From the NCBI GenBank assembly GCA_900555735.1, contig USMI01000001.1:10945-74944 (forward strand): a stretch of 64,000 nucleotides of DNA, read 5' to 3'. The position numbers and the translations under genes are program-made. This document shows, piece after piece, positions 23,812 through 32,445 of the stretch. The stretch comes from an uncultured Eubacteriales bacterium. Lineage in GTDB: Bacteria; Bacillota; Clostridia; Oscillospirales; Oscillospiraceae. Each line of letters starts with the position of its first letter. The first letter of the stretch is position 1. Under the pieces are notes generated by a model that ran no database searches, was not told the origin of the DNA, and saw only the letters and a program-made list of their open reading frames with translations.

Positions 23812-24668
23812 ATGATGAAAAAGTTTATCTCCCTGCTGCTGGCGCTGGTCATGGCGCTGAGCCTGATGGCCGACGCCAACAATGACGCCAACAATGACGC
23901 CAACAACGACGATCAGCCCCCGCCGAGACCGTGGAGCTGACGGTGTTTGCCGCCGTCTCCCTGACCGAATCCCTGACCGCCATCGGCGAAAAGTACATGG
24001 CTGAGAACGAGAACGTGAAGATCAACTTCAACTTCGATTCCTCCGGCAAGCTGTACACCCAGATCAAGGAAGGCGCTTCCTGCGACCTGTTCATTTCCGC
24101 CGCTCCCAAGCAGATGAACCAGCTGGACGGCACCCTGAAGGATGACGCCGACAAGAACCCCGACGGTCTGGACATGCTGGTAGAGGGCAGCCGTCTGGAC
24201 CTGCTGGAGAACAAGGTAGTTCTGGCCGTGGCCGAGGGCAGCGACAAGGGCATCGACAGCTTTGATAAGCTGGCCGAGCTGCTGAAGGCCGGCAGCGTGA
24301 CGTTGGCCATCGGCAACGAGGACGTGCCCGTGGGTCAGTACACCAAGAAGATCTTTGCTTACTACGAGATCGATGAGGCCGCCATTGCCGCCAACCTGAC
24401 CTATGGCTCCAACGTGAAGGAAGTCACCACCGCCGTGTCTGAGGGCACCGTGGACTGCGGCATCATCTATGCCTCCGACGCTTACTCCGCCAGTCTGACC
24501 GTGGCCGCCGAGGCCACCGCCGATATGTGCGGTCAGGTCATCTATCCCGCCGCCGTGCTGAACACCTCCGCCCAGCAGGATGCTGCCGCCGCGTTCCTGG
24601 CCTATCTCCAGAGCGCTGACGCTTCCGCCGAGTTCGAGAAGGTGCTGTTCACCCCGCTGAGCAAGTAG
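23812..24668 (+). pseudogene. modA: Molybdate-binding protein gene (modA-like), frameshifted
   Basis: The ATG at 23812 follows AAAGGAAAAA and encodes a signal peptide (MMKKFISLLLALVMALSLMA), three 12-base tandem repeats (DANN units, 23873-23909) and then runs into TGA at 23940. The mature protein lies in another frame from about 23922 to 24668: ELTVFAAVSLTESLTAIGEKY and onward, the ModA-type periplasmic-binding fold. One missing base in the C5 tract at 23917-23921 would account for the shift. The expected lipobox Cys is also missing from the signal region. The frame from GTG 23931 (245 residues) is open but lacks a signal. Confidence 0.75.
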
Positions 24669-24670
24669 CC

Positions 24671-24883
24671 ATCCCCGACAGCGCCATCACTCTGGGGGAC
24701 GGCCCGTACACCGCCCGCGTTTTCCGGGTCATTCAGGATCTGGAGACCTCGGTGGTGCTGCTCCAGCCGGAGCACGCACCGGACGCGGTGATGATCCGCG
24801 CCGCCGCTGCGGATATCGGAGCGGTCGCACCGGGAGAAACGATCGCTTTCCGCCTTCAGGCAGAGAAATGCCTGTGCTACTGA
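24671..24883 (+). pseudogene. C-terminal remnant of a molybdate ABC ATPase (ModC)
   Basis: Starting two bases after the modA stop, an open frame without start codon or ribosome site reads IPDSAITLGDGPYTARVFRV and ends GETIAFRLQAEKCLCY. This looks like the TOBE-type end of ModC. The permease ModB and the whole ATPase domain of ModC, normally between modA and this tail, are absent. A deletion fusing modA's end to modC's end is the simplest explanation. Confidence 0.6.
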
Positions 24884-24896
24884 CAGAATAATACCG

Positions 24897-24932
24897 CGCC
24901 GCCGCAGGAATTTCCTGCGGCGGCGTTTTTTC
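24897..24932 (+). terminator. Terminator of the former mod operon
   Basis: cgccgccgcaggaa pairs with ttcctgcggcggcg, followed by T6. The retained terminator fits the view that the tail at 24671-24883 was the end of the operon. Confidence 0.9.
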
Positions 24933-25056
24933 CTCGTGGACGTTTTTTGTTGGATTTCCTTCCTTTTTGTTCCAATTTTCTGGCAAAATAGCCCTTTAGA
25001 CTGATAAAGAAAAATGATAAAACAACGAAAATTGATAAAACTGATGAACAATACTC

Positions 25057-25085
25057 TTGCTTATTTGGTAAGAATCAGCTATAAT
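25057..25085 (+). promoter_or_regulatory. Promoter of the MFS gene
   Basis: TTGCTT (25057-25062), 17 bases, TATAAT (25080-25085). Just upstream TGATAAA occurs three times between about 25003 and 25040 (see findings). Confidence 0.7.
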
Positions 25086-25161
25086 GGCTAACGACAATAC
25101 TATTTTGCCTGTGAAAAAGAGAGAGACAGCGGCAGGGTCGCTGTGGTTATGAGTTAAAATC

Positions 25162-26418
25162 GTGGAAGCAAAGAAAAATGTACGTTCCCTGTGGACAAGG
25201 GACTTTACGATCATTACGCTGGGCAGCGTTGTTTCCATGCTGGGCAACAGCATGTCGGGCTTCGCGCTGAGCCTGCTGGTGCTGGATTATACCCAGTCCA
25301 GCATGCTGTACGCCATCTATATCGCCACCTTTACGGTGCCGCAGATCGTGATGCCCATTTTCTCCGGCGCGATTCTGGATCGCTTTTCCCGAAAGAAAAC
25401 GATCTATACGCTGGACTTCATTTCATCGGGGATCTACCTCGGCGCGGCATGGATTCTCAGCCGCGGATGGTTCAGCTTTCCGGTGCTGGCGGTGGGATGC
25501 TTCGTTATCGGCTCCATCAACAGCATATACATGGTAGCATACGACAGCTTTTATCCGCTGCTCATCACCGAGGGAAACTACTCCAAGGCCTACTCCATCG
25601 CCAGCGTACTGGAAACGCTGTCGGCTGTAATGGTCCCGGTGGCTACATTCATTTATAATAAGGCGGGCATCGCGCCGCTGCTGGCAGGCAATGCCCTGTG
25701 CTTCCTGATCGCGGCCATCGCGGAGACCCGGATCCGGGCGGAAGAGAAATATATCGAGCAGCAGAAGCAGAATCTGACCGCGCAGCAAAGCTCCGGACGG
25801 CGGCTGCTGCTGGATATCAAAGAGGGCTTTCTGTACCTGTCCGGCGAAAAAGGCCTGCTGGCGGTGGCGGCGTATTTTACGTTCAGCTGTCTGGCCGGCG
25901 GCGCGTCGCAGGTCATCACGCTGCCCTACTTCAAGGGCACGTTTGAAAACGGCGAGTATGTCTACATGCTGGTGTGGGGCATGGCGCTGGTAGGCCGCGC
26001 AATGGGCGGTCTGCTCCACTATAAGGTGCAGCTCCCCACAAAACACAAATACGCCATCGCGCTGGCCGTATACATTATCATATCTTTGTCAGAGGGCTTT
26101 TACCTCTATACGGCGATCCCGGTCATGGCGATCCTGTGCTTCCTTAACGGCGTACTGGGCGTGACCAGCTATACGATCCGCATTTCCGCCACGCAGAGCT
26201 ATGTGCCGGACGAGAAAAAGGGACGCTTCAACGGTGCGTTCAATATGCTGAACACCGTGGGAAGCCTTACCGGCCAGCTGGCGGCGGGCGCACTGACGGC
26301 AGTGCTGCTGCCGCGCACGGTGCTGACCGGCTTCATGATGGTAGCAGTTATCGCGGCGGTGGTATTCATCGGCGGAAACCGCACGGCGGTCAGCGCCATT
26401 TACAACCGCCAGCAATAG
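25162..26418 (+). CDS. MFS transporter
   Basis: The 418-residue polytopic protein has about twelve helices and the MFS loop motif GAILDRFSRKKTIYTLD after helix 2. The pattern (WTRDFTIITLGSVVSMLGNSMSGFALSLLVLD at the start) resembles the MFS_3/EntS-like drug or siderophore exporters of Firmicutes. The start is a GTG at 25162 with only a weak ribosome site; no ATG in frame precedes it. Substrate unknown. The next gene begins 63 bases later behind its own AAGGAGGAA. Confidence 0.85.
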   Translation: MEAKKNVRSLWTRDFTIITLGSVVSMLGNSMSGFALSLLVLDYTQSSMLYAIYIATFTVPQIVMPIFSGAILDRFSRKKTIYTLDFISSGIYLGAAWILSRGWFSFPVLAVGCFVIGSINSIYMVAYDSFYPLLITEGNYSKAYSIASVLETLSAVMVPVATFIYNKAGIAPLLAGNALCFLIAAIAETRIRAEEKYIEQQKQNLTAQQSSGRRLLLDIKEGFLYLSGEKGLLAVAAYFTFSCLAGGASQVITLPYFKGTFENGEYVYMLVWGMALVGRAMGGLLHYKVQLPTKHKYAIALAVYIIISLSEGFYLYTAIPVMAILCFLNGVLGVTSYTIRISATQSYVPDEKKGRFNGAFNMLNTVGSLTGQLAAGALTAVLLPRTVLTGFMMVAVIAAVVFIGGNRTAVSAIYNRQQ

Positions 26419-26481
26419 CAACTATGGCAAACCGGCAGCCTGACCGCACAGGCTGCGCAACACAACAAGGAGGAACCGACC

Positions 26482-28188
26482 ATGAAATTTTCAGAGATGC
26501 CTTATCAGCGCCCTGATCCGGAGGCAGTCAAGCAGCAGATGACCGCTTTGACCCAGCGGCTGGAGCACGCAGCGTCCTATGAGGAGGCGCGGCAGGCCTT
26601 TCTGGATCAGCAGGCAGCGTCCCGCTCCGTGGAGACGCAGGCGACGCTGGCATCCGTCCGCCACTCCATCGACACCCGCGACGCTTTCTATGACGCGGAG
26701 GAAAAGTTCTGGAACACCTTCGGGCCGGAGCTGGAGGAGTATGAGCAGGCATGGAAGGCCGCTATGCTGGCCTCCCCGTTCCGCAAGGACTTTACCGCCG
26801 AGTTCGGCGATCTGATGTTCCTGAATACCGAGATCGCCCGCAAGAGCTTCTCCCCGGAGATCATTCCAGAAATGCAGCAGGAGAACGAGCTGACGCAGGA
26901 GTATGAAAAGCTGCTGGCTTCGGCGCAGGTCCCCTTCGAGGGCAAGGTCTACACCCTGTCCCAGCTGCAGCCTATGAAAACGGATCTTGACGACGCGCGC
27001 CGTCTGGCGGCATGGAAGGCCGACGCCCAGTGGTCCATGGAGCACGCCGAGGAGCTGGACACCCTGTACGACAAGCTGGTGCACCTGCGGGACACCATGG
27101 GCAAGAAGCTGGGCTATGAGGGCTATACCACGCTGGGCTACTACCGCATGACCCGCAACTGCTACACCAAGGAGGACGTGGAGAAGTTCCGCGCCGCGGT
27201 GCAGAAATATCTGGTTCCGGTGGCCGACAAGATCTACCGCAAGCAGGCGGAGCGGCTGGGCAAGAGCTATCCCCTGAGCTTCGCGGACGCGGCGCTGGAG
27301 TTCCGTTCCGGCAACCCCCGCCCCGTTGGCGCGCCTGACGATATTCTGGCGCAGGGCATGAAGTTCTACGGCGAGCTGTCGCCGGAGACGAAGGAATTCT
27401 TCCGCACCATGCTGGACAACGAGCTGCTGGACGTGCTGAGCACCGAGGGCAAGCGGGCCGGCGGCTACTGCACCAGTCTGGGCGACTACGAGGTCCCCTT
27501 CATTTTCGCCAACTTCAACGGCACCCAGCATGACGTGGAGGTGGTGACCCACGAGGCCGGTCACGCCTTTGCCAGCTGGGTCAACCGCAAGCGCATCCCC
27601 TCCAGCTATATCTGGCCTACCATGGAGGCCTGCGAGGTACACTCCATGAGCATGGAGTTCTTTGCGTGGCCGTGGGCCGAGGGCTTCTTCGGCCCGGATA
27701 CCCGCAAGTTCCTGTACAGCCATCTGGCCGGTGCGCTGACGTTCATTCCCTACGGCACCATGGTGGATCACTTCCAGCATATCGTCTACGAGAAGCCCGA
27801 CATGACACCCGCAGAGCGCAATGCCGCATGGAAAGAGCTGACCGCTGTCTATACGCCCTGGCTCAACATGAACGACAGCGACCTGCCCTTCTATACCGAG
27901 GGCCGCCGCTGGCAGCGTCAGACCCATATCTACGTCACGCCCTTCTACTACATTGACTATTGTCTGGCGCAGACCGTGTCGCTGGAGTTCTGGGCCATGA
28001 TCCAGAAGGATCCGGCCGATGCGTGGAAGCACTATATGGCCTACGCCGAGCAGGGCGGCAGCCGTACCTTCACTGAGCTGCTGCGGAACGCCGGTCTGGA
28101 AAGCCCCTTTGACGAAAACTGCCTGCGGGGCGTGTGCGCCGCGGCGGAAAAGTGGCTGGATGATTACGACATGACCGGCATCCTGTAA
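26482..28188 (+). CDS. M3-family oligoendopeptidase
   Basis: The 568-residue zinc metallopeptidase resembles PepF/thimet-type enzymes that cut short peptides in the cytoplasm. The active site is VVTHEAGHAF (His357, Glu358, His361), and the third ligand is likely the Glu in ACEVHSMSMEFF some 25 residues later. The protein has no signal peptide. It stands 740 bases before an oligopeptide ABC transporter operon, so it may trim imported peptides. Its stop overlaps the next start by one base (TAATG). Confidence 0.92.
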   Translation: MKFSEMPYQRPDPEAVKQQMTALTQRLEHAASYEEARQAFLDQQAASRSVETQATLASVRHSIDTRDAFYDAEEKFWNTFGPELEEYEQAWKAAMLASPFRKDFTAEFGDLMFLNTEIARKSFSPEIIPEMQQENELTQEYEKLLASAQVPFEGKVYTLSQLQPMKTDLDDARRLAAWKADAQWSMEHAEELDTLYDKLVHLRDTMGKKLGYEGYTTLGYYRMTRNCYTKEDVEKFRAAVQKYLVPVADKIYRKQAERLGKSYPLSFADAALEFRSGNPRPVGAPDDILAQGMKFYGELSPETKEFFRTMLDNELLDVLSTEGKRAGGYCTSLGDYEVPFIFANFNGTQHDVEVVTHEAGHAFASWVNRKRIPSSYIWPTMEACEVHSMSMEFFAWPWAEGFFGPDTRKFLYSHLAGALTFIPYGTMVDHFQHIVYEKPDMTPAERNAAWKELTAVYTPWLNMNDSDLPFYTEGRRWQRQTHIYVTPFYYIDYCLAQTVSLEFWAMIQKDPADAWKHYMAYAEQGGSRTFTELLRNAGLESPFDENCLRGVCAAAEKWLDDYDMTGIL

Positions 28189-28754
28189 TGGCCGAGGAAA
28201 AAAAGCGGCGGGGACGCCGCGACCATCTCAATGACTTCTACCGCGATGTATCCGGCAACTACATCTATACCGGCGCGTGCTATGTCTGCACCGGTGGGCC
28301 GCAGGCGCGTACCGTGCTGCTGCGCCGCCTGTGGCTGATGACCGTCGTAATGGCGATCGCGGTGGTGGCCGGAGGCTGTATCTCCGCGCCGGGTGTCGGG
28401 CGGTGCTTCTATGTGCTGCTGCCCTATGCCGCGCAGATCGGCGTCACCGGCAGCATCGTGTGGGCCATGACACGCTGGCAGGTAAGGGAGTACCCCATGC
28501 GTGCCTATGTCTATCAGGCGACGGTGAAGGCCCTGCCGGGCCGCTGTCTGGCCGGTGCCATACTGGCCGGAGCCGGTCTGATCGCCGAAACGGTGTACCT
28601 GCTGCTCTCCGGCAGCGGCGGACGCGGCGCGGCGGCGGCAGTTTATCTGCTGCTTCAGGCATGTGTCCTTGTGCTGGCGCTGCTGGCACGCCGCAGCGTG
28701 CTGCAAAGCCAATGGCAGCCGGCGGAGGGCAGTAACGGCCTGACAACCGAATAA
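28188..28754 (+). CDS. Membrane protein of unknown function, coupled to the M3 peptidase
   Basis: The 188-residue protein has a basic N-terminus (MAEEKKRRGRRDH), a short aromatic segment with two Cys (YTGACYVCTGG), then four hydrophobic segments between about residues 48 and 170. The start codon shares a base with the peptidase stop, so the two are translated together. I do not recognise the family. Confidence 0.7.
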   Translation: MAEEKKRRGRRDHLNDFYRDVSGNYIYTGACYVCTGGPQARTVLLRRLWLMTVVMAIAVVAGGCISAPGVGRCFYVLLPYAAQIGVTGSIVWAMTRWQVREYPMRAYVYQATVKALPGRCLAGAILAGAGLIAETVYLLLSGSGGRGAAAAVYLLLQACVLVLALLARRSVLQSQWQPAEGSNGLTTE

Positions 28755-28930
28755 GGGAGACTGCCGCCTTTCCGGTACGGAACAGCGCCCTGAACCGTGC
28801 GCTTTGCCGGCAAACGACAGTCTCATAAATGGGGGTACCCCCATTTCCTGCGCGCTTCGCGCGCAGGAGCATTGTGTATGCTCTGCGGGCATATGCCCGT
28901 TGTTGCAAATATTAAAAAGGAGTATGATTT
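28755..28930. other. Intergenic region with four consecutive hairpins before the peptide operon
   Basis: After gagactg...cagtctc inverted arms (28757-28825), four stems follow in a row: aaatggggg-ta-cccccattt (28827-28846), cctgcgcgc-ttc-gcgcgcagg (28847-28867), agcat-tgtgt-atgct (28868-28882) and the palindrome CGGGCATATGCCCG (28886-28899). None has a T tract. The ribosome site AAAAAGGAG for the next gene follows. It could be a structured 5' leader or an intergenic repeat. Confidence 0.6.
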
Positions 28931-31198
28931 ATGAAAAAAACACTCGCGCTGATCCTGTCTCTGATCATGTGTGTCAGCCTGTTCACCGCCTGCGGTAACG
29001 GCAACAACAATGGTCAGCAGGATTCGACCACCAAGACTCTTGTGGTCGGTACGCAGAACTTCGACGGTAAGTTCTCTCCCTTCTTCTACACCAACGATTA
29101 TGAAAACCAGGTCATGAGCATGGTTTTCGACGCCCTGCTGGGCACCGACCGTGAAGGCGCCGTGGTGCTGAAGGGCATCGAGGGCGACGTTCGTCCCTAC
29201 AACGGCACCGACTATACATACACCGGCATTGCCGACTGTGATATCGTCGAGAACGCCGACGGCACCGTGGACTACAACATCACCATGAAAGAGGGCGTGA
29301 AGTTCTCCGACGGTACCGAGATGACCATTGACGACGTTATCTTCTCTTACTACGTCCTGCTGGACCCCACCTATGACGGTGTGTCCACTCTGTACTCCAT
29401 CCCCATCGAGGGTCTGGAGGCCTACCGTTCCGGTATGGATTCCCGCATGAACCTGATCCTGGCTGCCGGTCCTGACGGCTACACTGCCAACGACTACTTC
29501 ACCGAGGATCAGTACAACACCTTCTGGGCTGCCTTCAACGCCGCTGGCGAGAAGTTCGCTCAGGAGATCGTGGATTACTGTGTGGCCGCCGGCGACGCTG
29601 CTGACGCCAACGATGTCGCTACCGCCGCTGGCGCTTGGGGCTTCGACGGTCTGGCTGCCGACGCTACCGCTGCTGACTTCTGGGCCGCCATCGTGGCTAA
29701 GTACGGCTATGACATCACCGACGACGGCATCAATGCCGAGACCGCCGGCACCAGCATCTCCGCTCTGATCGAGGCCGAGATCGGTGACACCTTCTCCGAC
29801 TACACCGTCGGCGTGCAGACCGGTGAGTCCGCCGCCAACGTCTCCGGTATCGTCAAGACCGGCGACTACTCCATGACCGTCACCCTGACCGAGGTCAGCG
29901 CCAGCGCGATCTATCAGATCCCCGTGACCGTCTGCCCCATGCACTACTACGGCGAGACCGAGAAGTACGATTACGACAACAACAAGTTCGGCTTTGACAA
30001 GGGCGACCTGTCCCACGTCAAGTCCGTCACCTCCGCTCCTGTCGGCTCCGGCCCCTACACCTTCGAGAGCTATTCCAACGGCGCTGTGACCCTGCAGAAG
30101 AACGCCGGCTACTGGAAGGGCGAGCCCAAGATCGACACCATCATCTGGCGCGAGATGCAGGATGTGGATAAGATCCCCGGCGTCGTTTCCGGTACCATCG
30201 ACATCACCGATCCCTCCTACTCTTCCGAGGCTGCCGAGCAGATCAAGAAGGCCAACTCCAACGGCGAGATCTCCGGTGACGTGCTGCAGACCGATCTGGT
30301 CGCCAATCTGGGCTATGGCTACGTCGGCTTCAACGCCAACCGCGTGAAGGTCGGCAACGGCAATGGCGGCGACGAGGCCTCCAAGGATCTGCGTAAGGCT
30401 ATCGCTACCGTGATCGCTGTTTACCGTGATGTGGCTGTCGACTCCTACTATGGTGAGTTCGCCAACGTCATCAACTACCCCATCTCCGATACCTCCTGGG
30501 CCGCTCCCCGTGTCACTGATGAAGACTACAAGGTCGCCTTCTCCGTCGACGTGGACGGCAATGACATCTACACCGAGGGCATGACCGCTGACGAGCGTTA
30601 CGCCGCCGCCAAGCAGGCCGCTCTGGGCTACTTCGAGGCTGCTGGCTACACCGTCACCGACGGCAAGATCACTGCTGCTCCTGCTGACGCTCCCATGGAC
30701 GCTGAGGTCATGGTCGGCGGCAGCGGCACGGGCGACCACCCCACCTTCATGGCTCTGACCCTGGCCTCCGAGGCTCTGAAGGAGATCGGCTTCAACCTGA
30801 TCGTCTCCGATATGTCCAACTTCTCCGAGATGACCAACGCCATCAACGCCGGCAACGTGGATATGTTCGCCATGGCATGGCAGGCCACTCCCGATCCCGA
30901 TATGTATCAGATCTATCACAGCAACGGTGGCTCCAACGAGAAGTCCTACTGGATCAAGGACGCTGAGCTGGACGACCTGATCATGCAGGCCCGCCAGTCC
31001 ACCGATCAGACCTATCGTAAGACCCTGTATAAGGAGTGCCTGGACATCGTGGCCGACTGGGCGGTGGAGATCCCTGTCTACCAGCGTCAGAATTGCATCA
31101 TTCTGTCTTCTCAGCGCGTGGATCTGGATACCGTCACTCCCGACATCACCACCTATTGGAGCTGGTACAACGATCTGGAGCTGCTGGACGTTAAGTAA
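28931..31198 (+). CDS. Oligopeptide ABC transporter substrate-binding lipoprotein
   Basis: The 755-residue protein belongs to the SBP_bac_5 (OppA/DppA) family. The signal peptide ends in SLFTAC, giving lipidated Cys21. The mature part has the family segments FSDGTEMTIDDVIFSYYVLLDP near residue 120, APVGSGPYTFESY near 365 and DKIPGVVSGTIDI later. It is about 200 residues longer than usual because of an insertion near residues 150-310 (ASAAxxxDANDVATAAGAWG region). First gene of the SBP-B-C-D-F operon; two bases of TAAG separate it from a strongly folded spacer. Confidence 0.9.
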   Translation: MKKTLALILSLIMCVSLFTACGNGNNNGQQDSTTKTLVVGTQNFDGKFSPFFYTNDYENQVMSMVFDALLGTDREGAVVLKGIEGDVRPYNGTDYTYTGIADCDIVENADGTVDYNITMKEGVKFSDGTEMTIDDVIFSYYVLLDPTYDGVSTLYSIPIEGLEAYRSGMDSRMNLILAAGPDGYTANDYFTEDQYNTFWAAFNAAGEKFAQEIVDYCVAAGDAADANDVATAAGAWGFDGLAADATAADFWAAIVAKYGYDITDDGINAETAGTSISALIEAEIGDTFSDYTVGVQTGESAANVSGIVKTGDYSMTVTLTEVSASAIYQIPVTVCPMHYYGETEKYDYDNNKFGFDKGDLSHVKSVTSAPVGSGPYTFESYSNGAVTLQKNAGYWKGEPKIDTIIWREMQDVDKIPGVVSGTIDITDPSYSSEAAEQIKKANSNGEISGDVLQTDLVANLGYGYVGFNANRVKVGNGNGGDEASKDLRKAIATVIAVYRDVAVDSYYGEFANVINYPISDTSWAAPRVTDEDYKVAFSVDVDGNDIYTEGMTADERYAAAKQAALGYFEAAGYTVTDGKITAAPADAPMDAEVMVGGSGTGDHPTFMALTLASEALKEIGFNLIVSDMSNFSEMTNAINAGNVDMFAMAWQATPDPDMYQIYHSNGGSNEKSYWIKDAELDDLIMQARQSTDQTYRKTLYKECLDIVADWAVEIPVYQRQNCIILSSQRVDLDTVTPDITTYWSWYNDLELLDVK

Positions 31199-31440
31199 GC
31201 TTCGGTTCTATACATCTGTTTTTTCCTTAAAGGCTTTGACCTTTAAGATGGGTACCCTGCGGCTGAAAAGCCGCAGGGTATCCTATCCCCAGACTCTCTG
31301 CGTATGAGTCAGGCGGTTCGACGTCCATGCCGGAACGACTGCCTGATACGCAAAGACCCGTCATCATTACGCAGTACCATATCAAACGAGGGCGGCCATC
31401 CCCTGCGCAGGGCATGGCCGGCTGAAAACGGAGGGATCAT
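31199..31440. other. Folded spacer between binding protein and permease genes
   Basis: Strong stems without T tracts fill this gap: taccctgcggct-gaaa-agccgcagggta (31253-31280), long partly paired arms tgcgtat/tacgca (about 31299-31352), and cggccat-ccct-gcgc-aggg-atggccg (31393-31420). Such stems after a binding-protein gene are known to protect the upstream mRNA and lower downstream expression, which suits the need for excess binding protein. The role here is inferred. Confidence 0.6.
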
Positions 31441-32427
31441 ATGCGCAAATTTTTAGTCAAACGCACGCTGCTGTCAATTCTGATCTTGTTTTTCGTGACA
31501 TTCATCATCTATGTGTTGATGCGCTGTCTCCCCGCCTCTTATGTGGAAACGATGGCGCGGCAGCTGTCTCAGGCCCCCGGCTCCAAGCCCTATGAGGAAT
31601 GGCTGGCACAGCTGAACGCACAATACGGTCTGGATCTGGACCTGATCCCCGGCTTCTTCGTACAGCTGAAAAACCTTGTTACCGGCAACTTCGGCGACAG
31701 CTGGAAGTATACGGTGCCCGTGCTGCAAAAGTTCAACGAGGTCATTTGGGTGTCCTTCATCATGGGCGCCATCTCCCTTGTGTTTGAGCTGCTGATCGCG
31801 GTGCCTTTGGGCATCGTGGCCGCCACCAAGCAGTACAGCGTGACTGACTATACCGTCACTACCATCGCCCTGCTGGGCATGTCCCTGCCTACCTTCTTCT
31901 TCGCCACGCTGCTGAAGCTGGTGTTCTCCGTGAAGCTGGGCTGGTTCGATCTGGTGGGCCTGACAGGACGTGACTTCAACACACTGAGCGCCTTCGGCCA
32001 GCTGCTGGATATGGCAAAGCATCTGGTGCTGCCCATCGTGACGCTGGTGTTCATCTCCATCGGCCCGTGGATGCGCTACGTCCGCACCAACATGCTGGAG
32101 GTACTGAACGCCGACTATATCCGTACCGCCCGCGCCAAGGGCCTGTCGGAAAAGAAGGTCATTTATCACCACGCATTCCGCAACACGCTGATCCCGCTGG
32201 TCACCTTCATCGGCGGCAGCCTGCCCGGCCTGTTCGCCGGCGCCCTGATCACCGAGACGCTGTTTGCCATCCCCGGTATCGGTTACATCTCCTATAACGC
32301 CATGGTGGCCGGCGATATCCCGTTCTCCATGTTCTACATGACGTTTTTGGCGATCCTGACCCTGTTGGGCAACCTGATCTCCGACATTCTGTACGCCGTG
32401 GTCGACCCGCGGGTACGCATCGCTTGA
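31441..32427 (+). CDS. Peptide ABC transporter permease (OppB/DppB type)
   Basis: The 328-residue permease has six helices. Family signs are FFVTFIIYVLMRCLP at helix 1, and the coupling loop ADYIRTARAKGLSEKKVIYHHAFRNTLIPLVT (about residues 220-251), which carries the EAA-type motif. The start follows ACGGAGGGATCAT. It lies 18 bases before the second permease gene. Confidence 0.93.
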   Translation: MRKFLVKRTLLSILILFFVTFIIYVLMRCLPASYVETMARQLSQAPGSKPYEEWLAQLNAQYGLDLDLIPGFFVQLKNLVTGNFGDSWKYTVPVLQKFNEVIWVSFIMGAISLVFELLIAVPLGIVAATKQYSVTDYTVTTIALLGMSLPTFFFATLLKLVFSVKLGWFDLVGLTGRDFNTLSAFGQLLDMAKHLVLPIVTLVFISIGPWMRYVRTNMLEVLNADYIRTARAKGLSEKKVIYHHAFRNTLIPLVTFIGGSLPGLFAGALITETLFAIPGIGYISYNAMVAGDIPFSMFYMTFLAILTLLGNLISDILYAVVDPRVRIA

Positions 32428-32445
32428 GAAGGGAGGACGTGAAGC

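Noticed and set aside
23873..23909. Functional repeat-rich linker
   Set aside because: Three 12-base tandem repeats next to a frameshift are more simply slippage products in a decaying gene.
28827..28899. CRISPR-like or IS end
   Set aside because: The hairpins are all different in sequence, with no repeated spacer pattern and no transposase.
28823..30919. 698-codon minus-strand open frame opposite the peptide-binding protein
   Set aside because: The composition (repeated Gly, Val, His, Asp) is that of an antisense frame; the plus strand has a lipobox and SBP family motifs.
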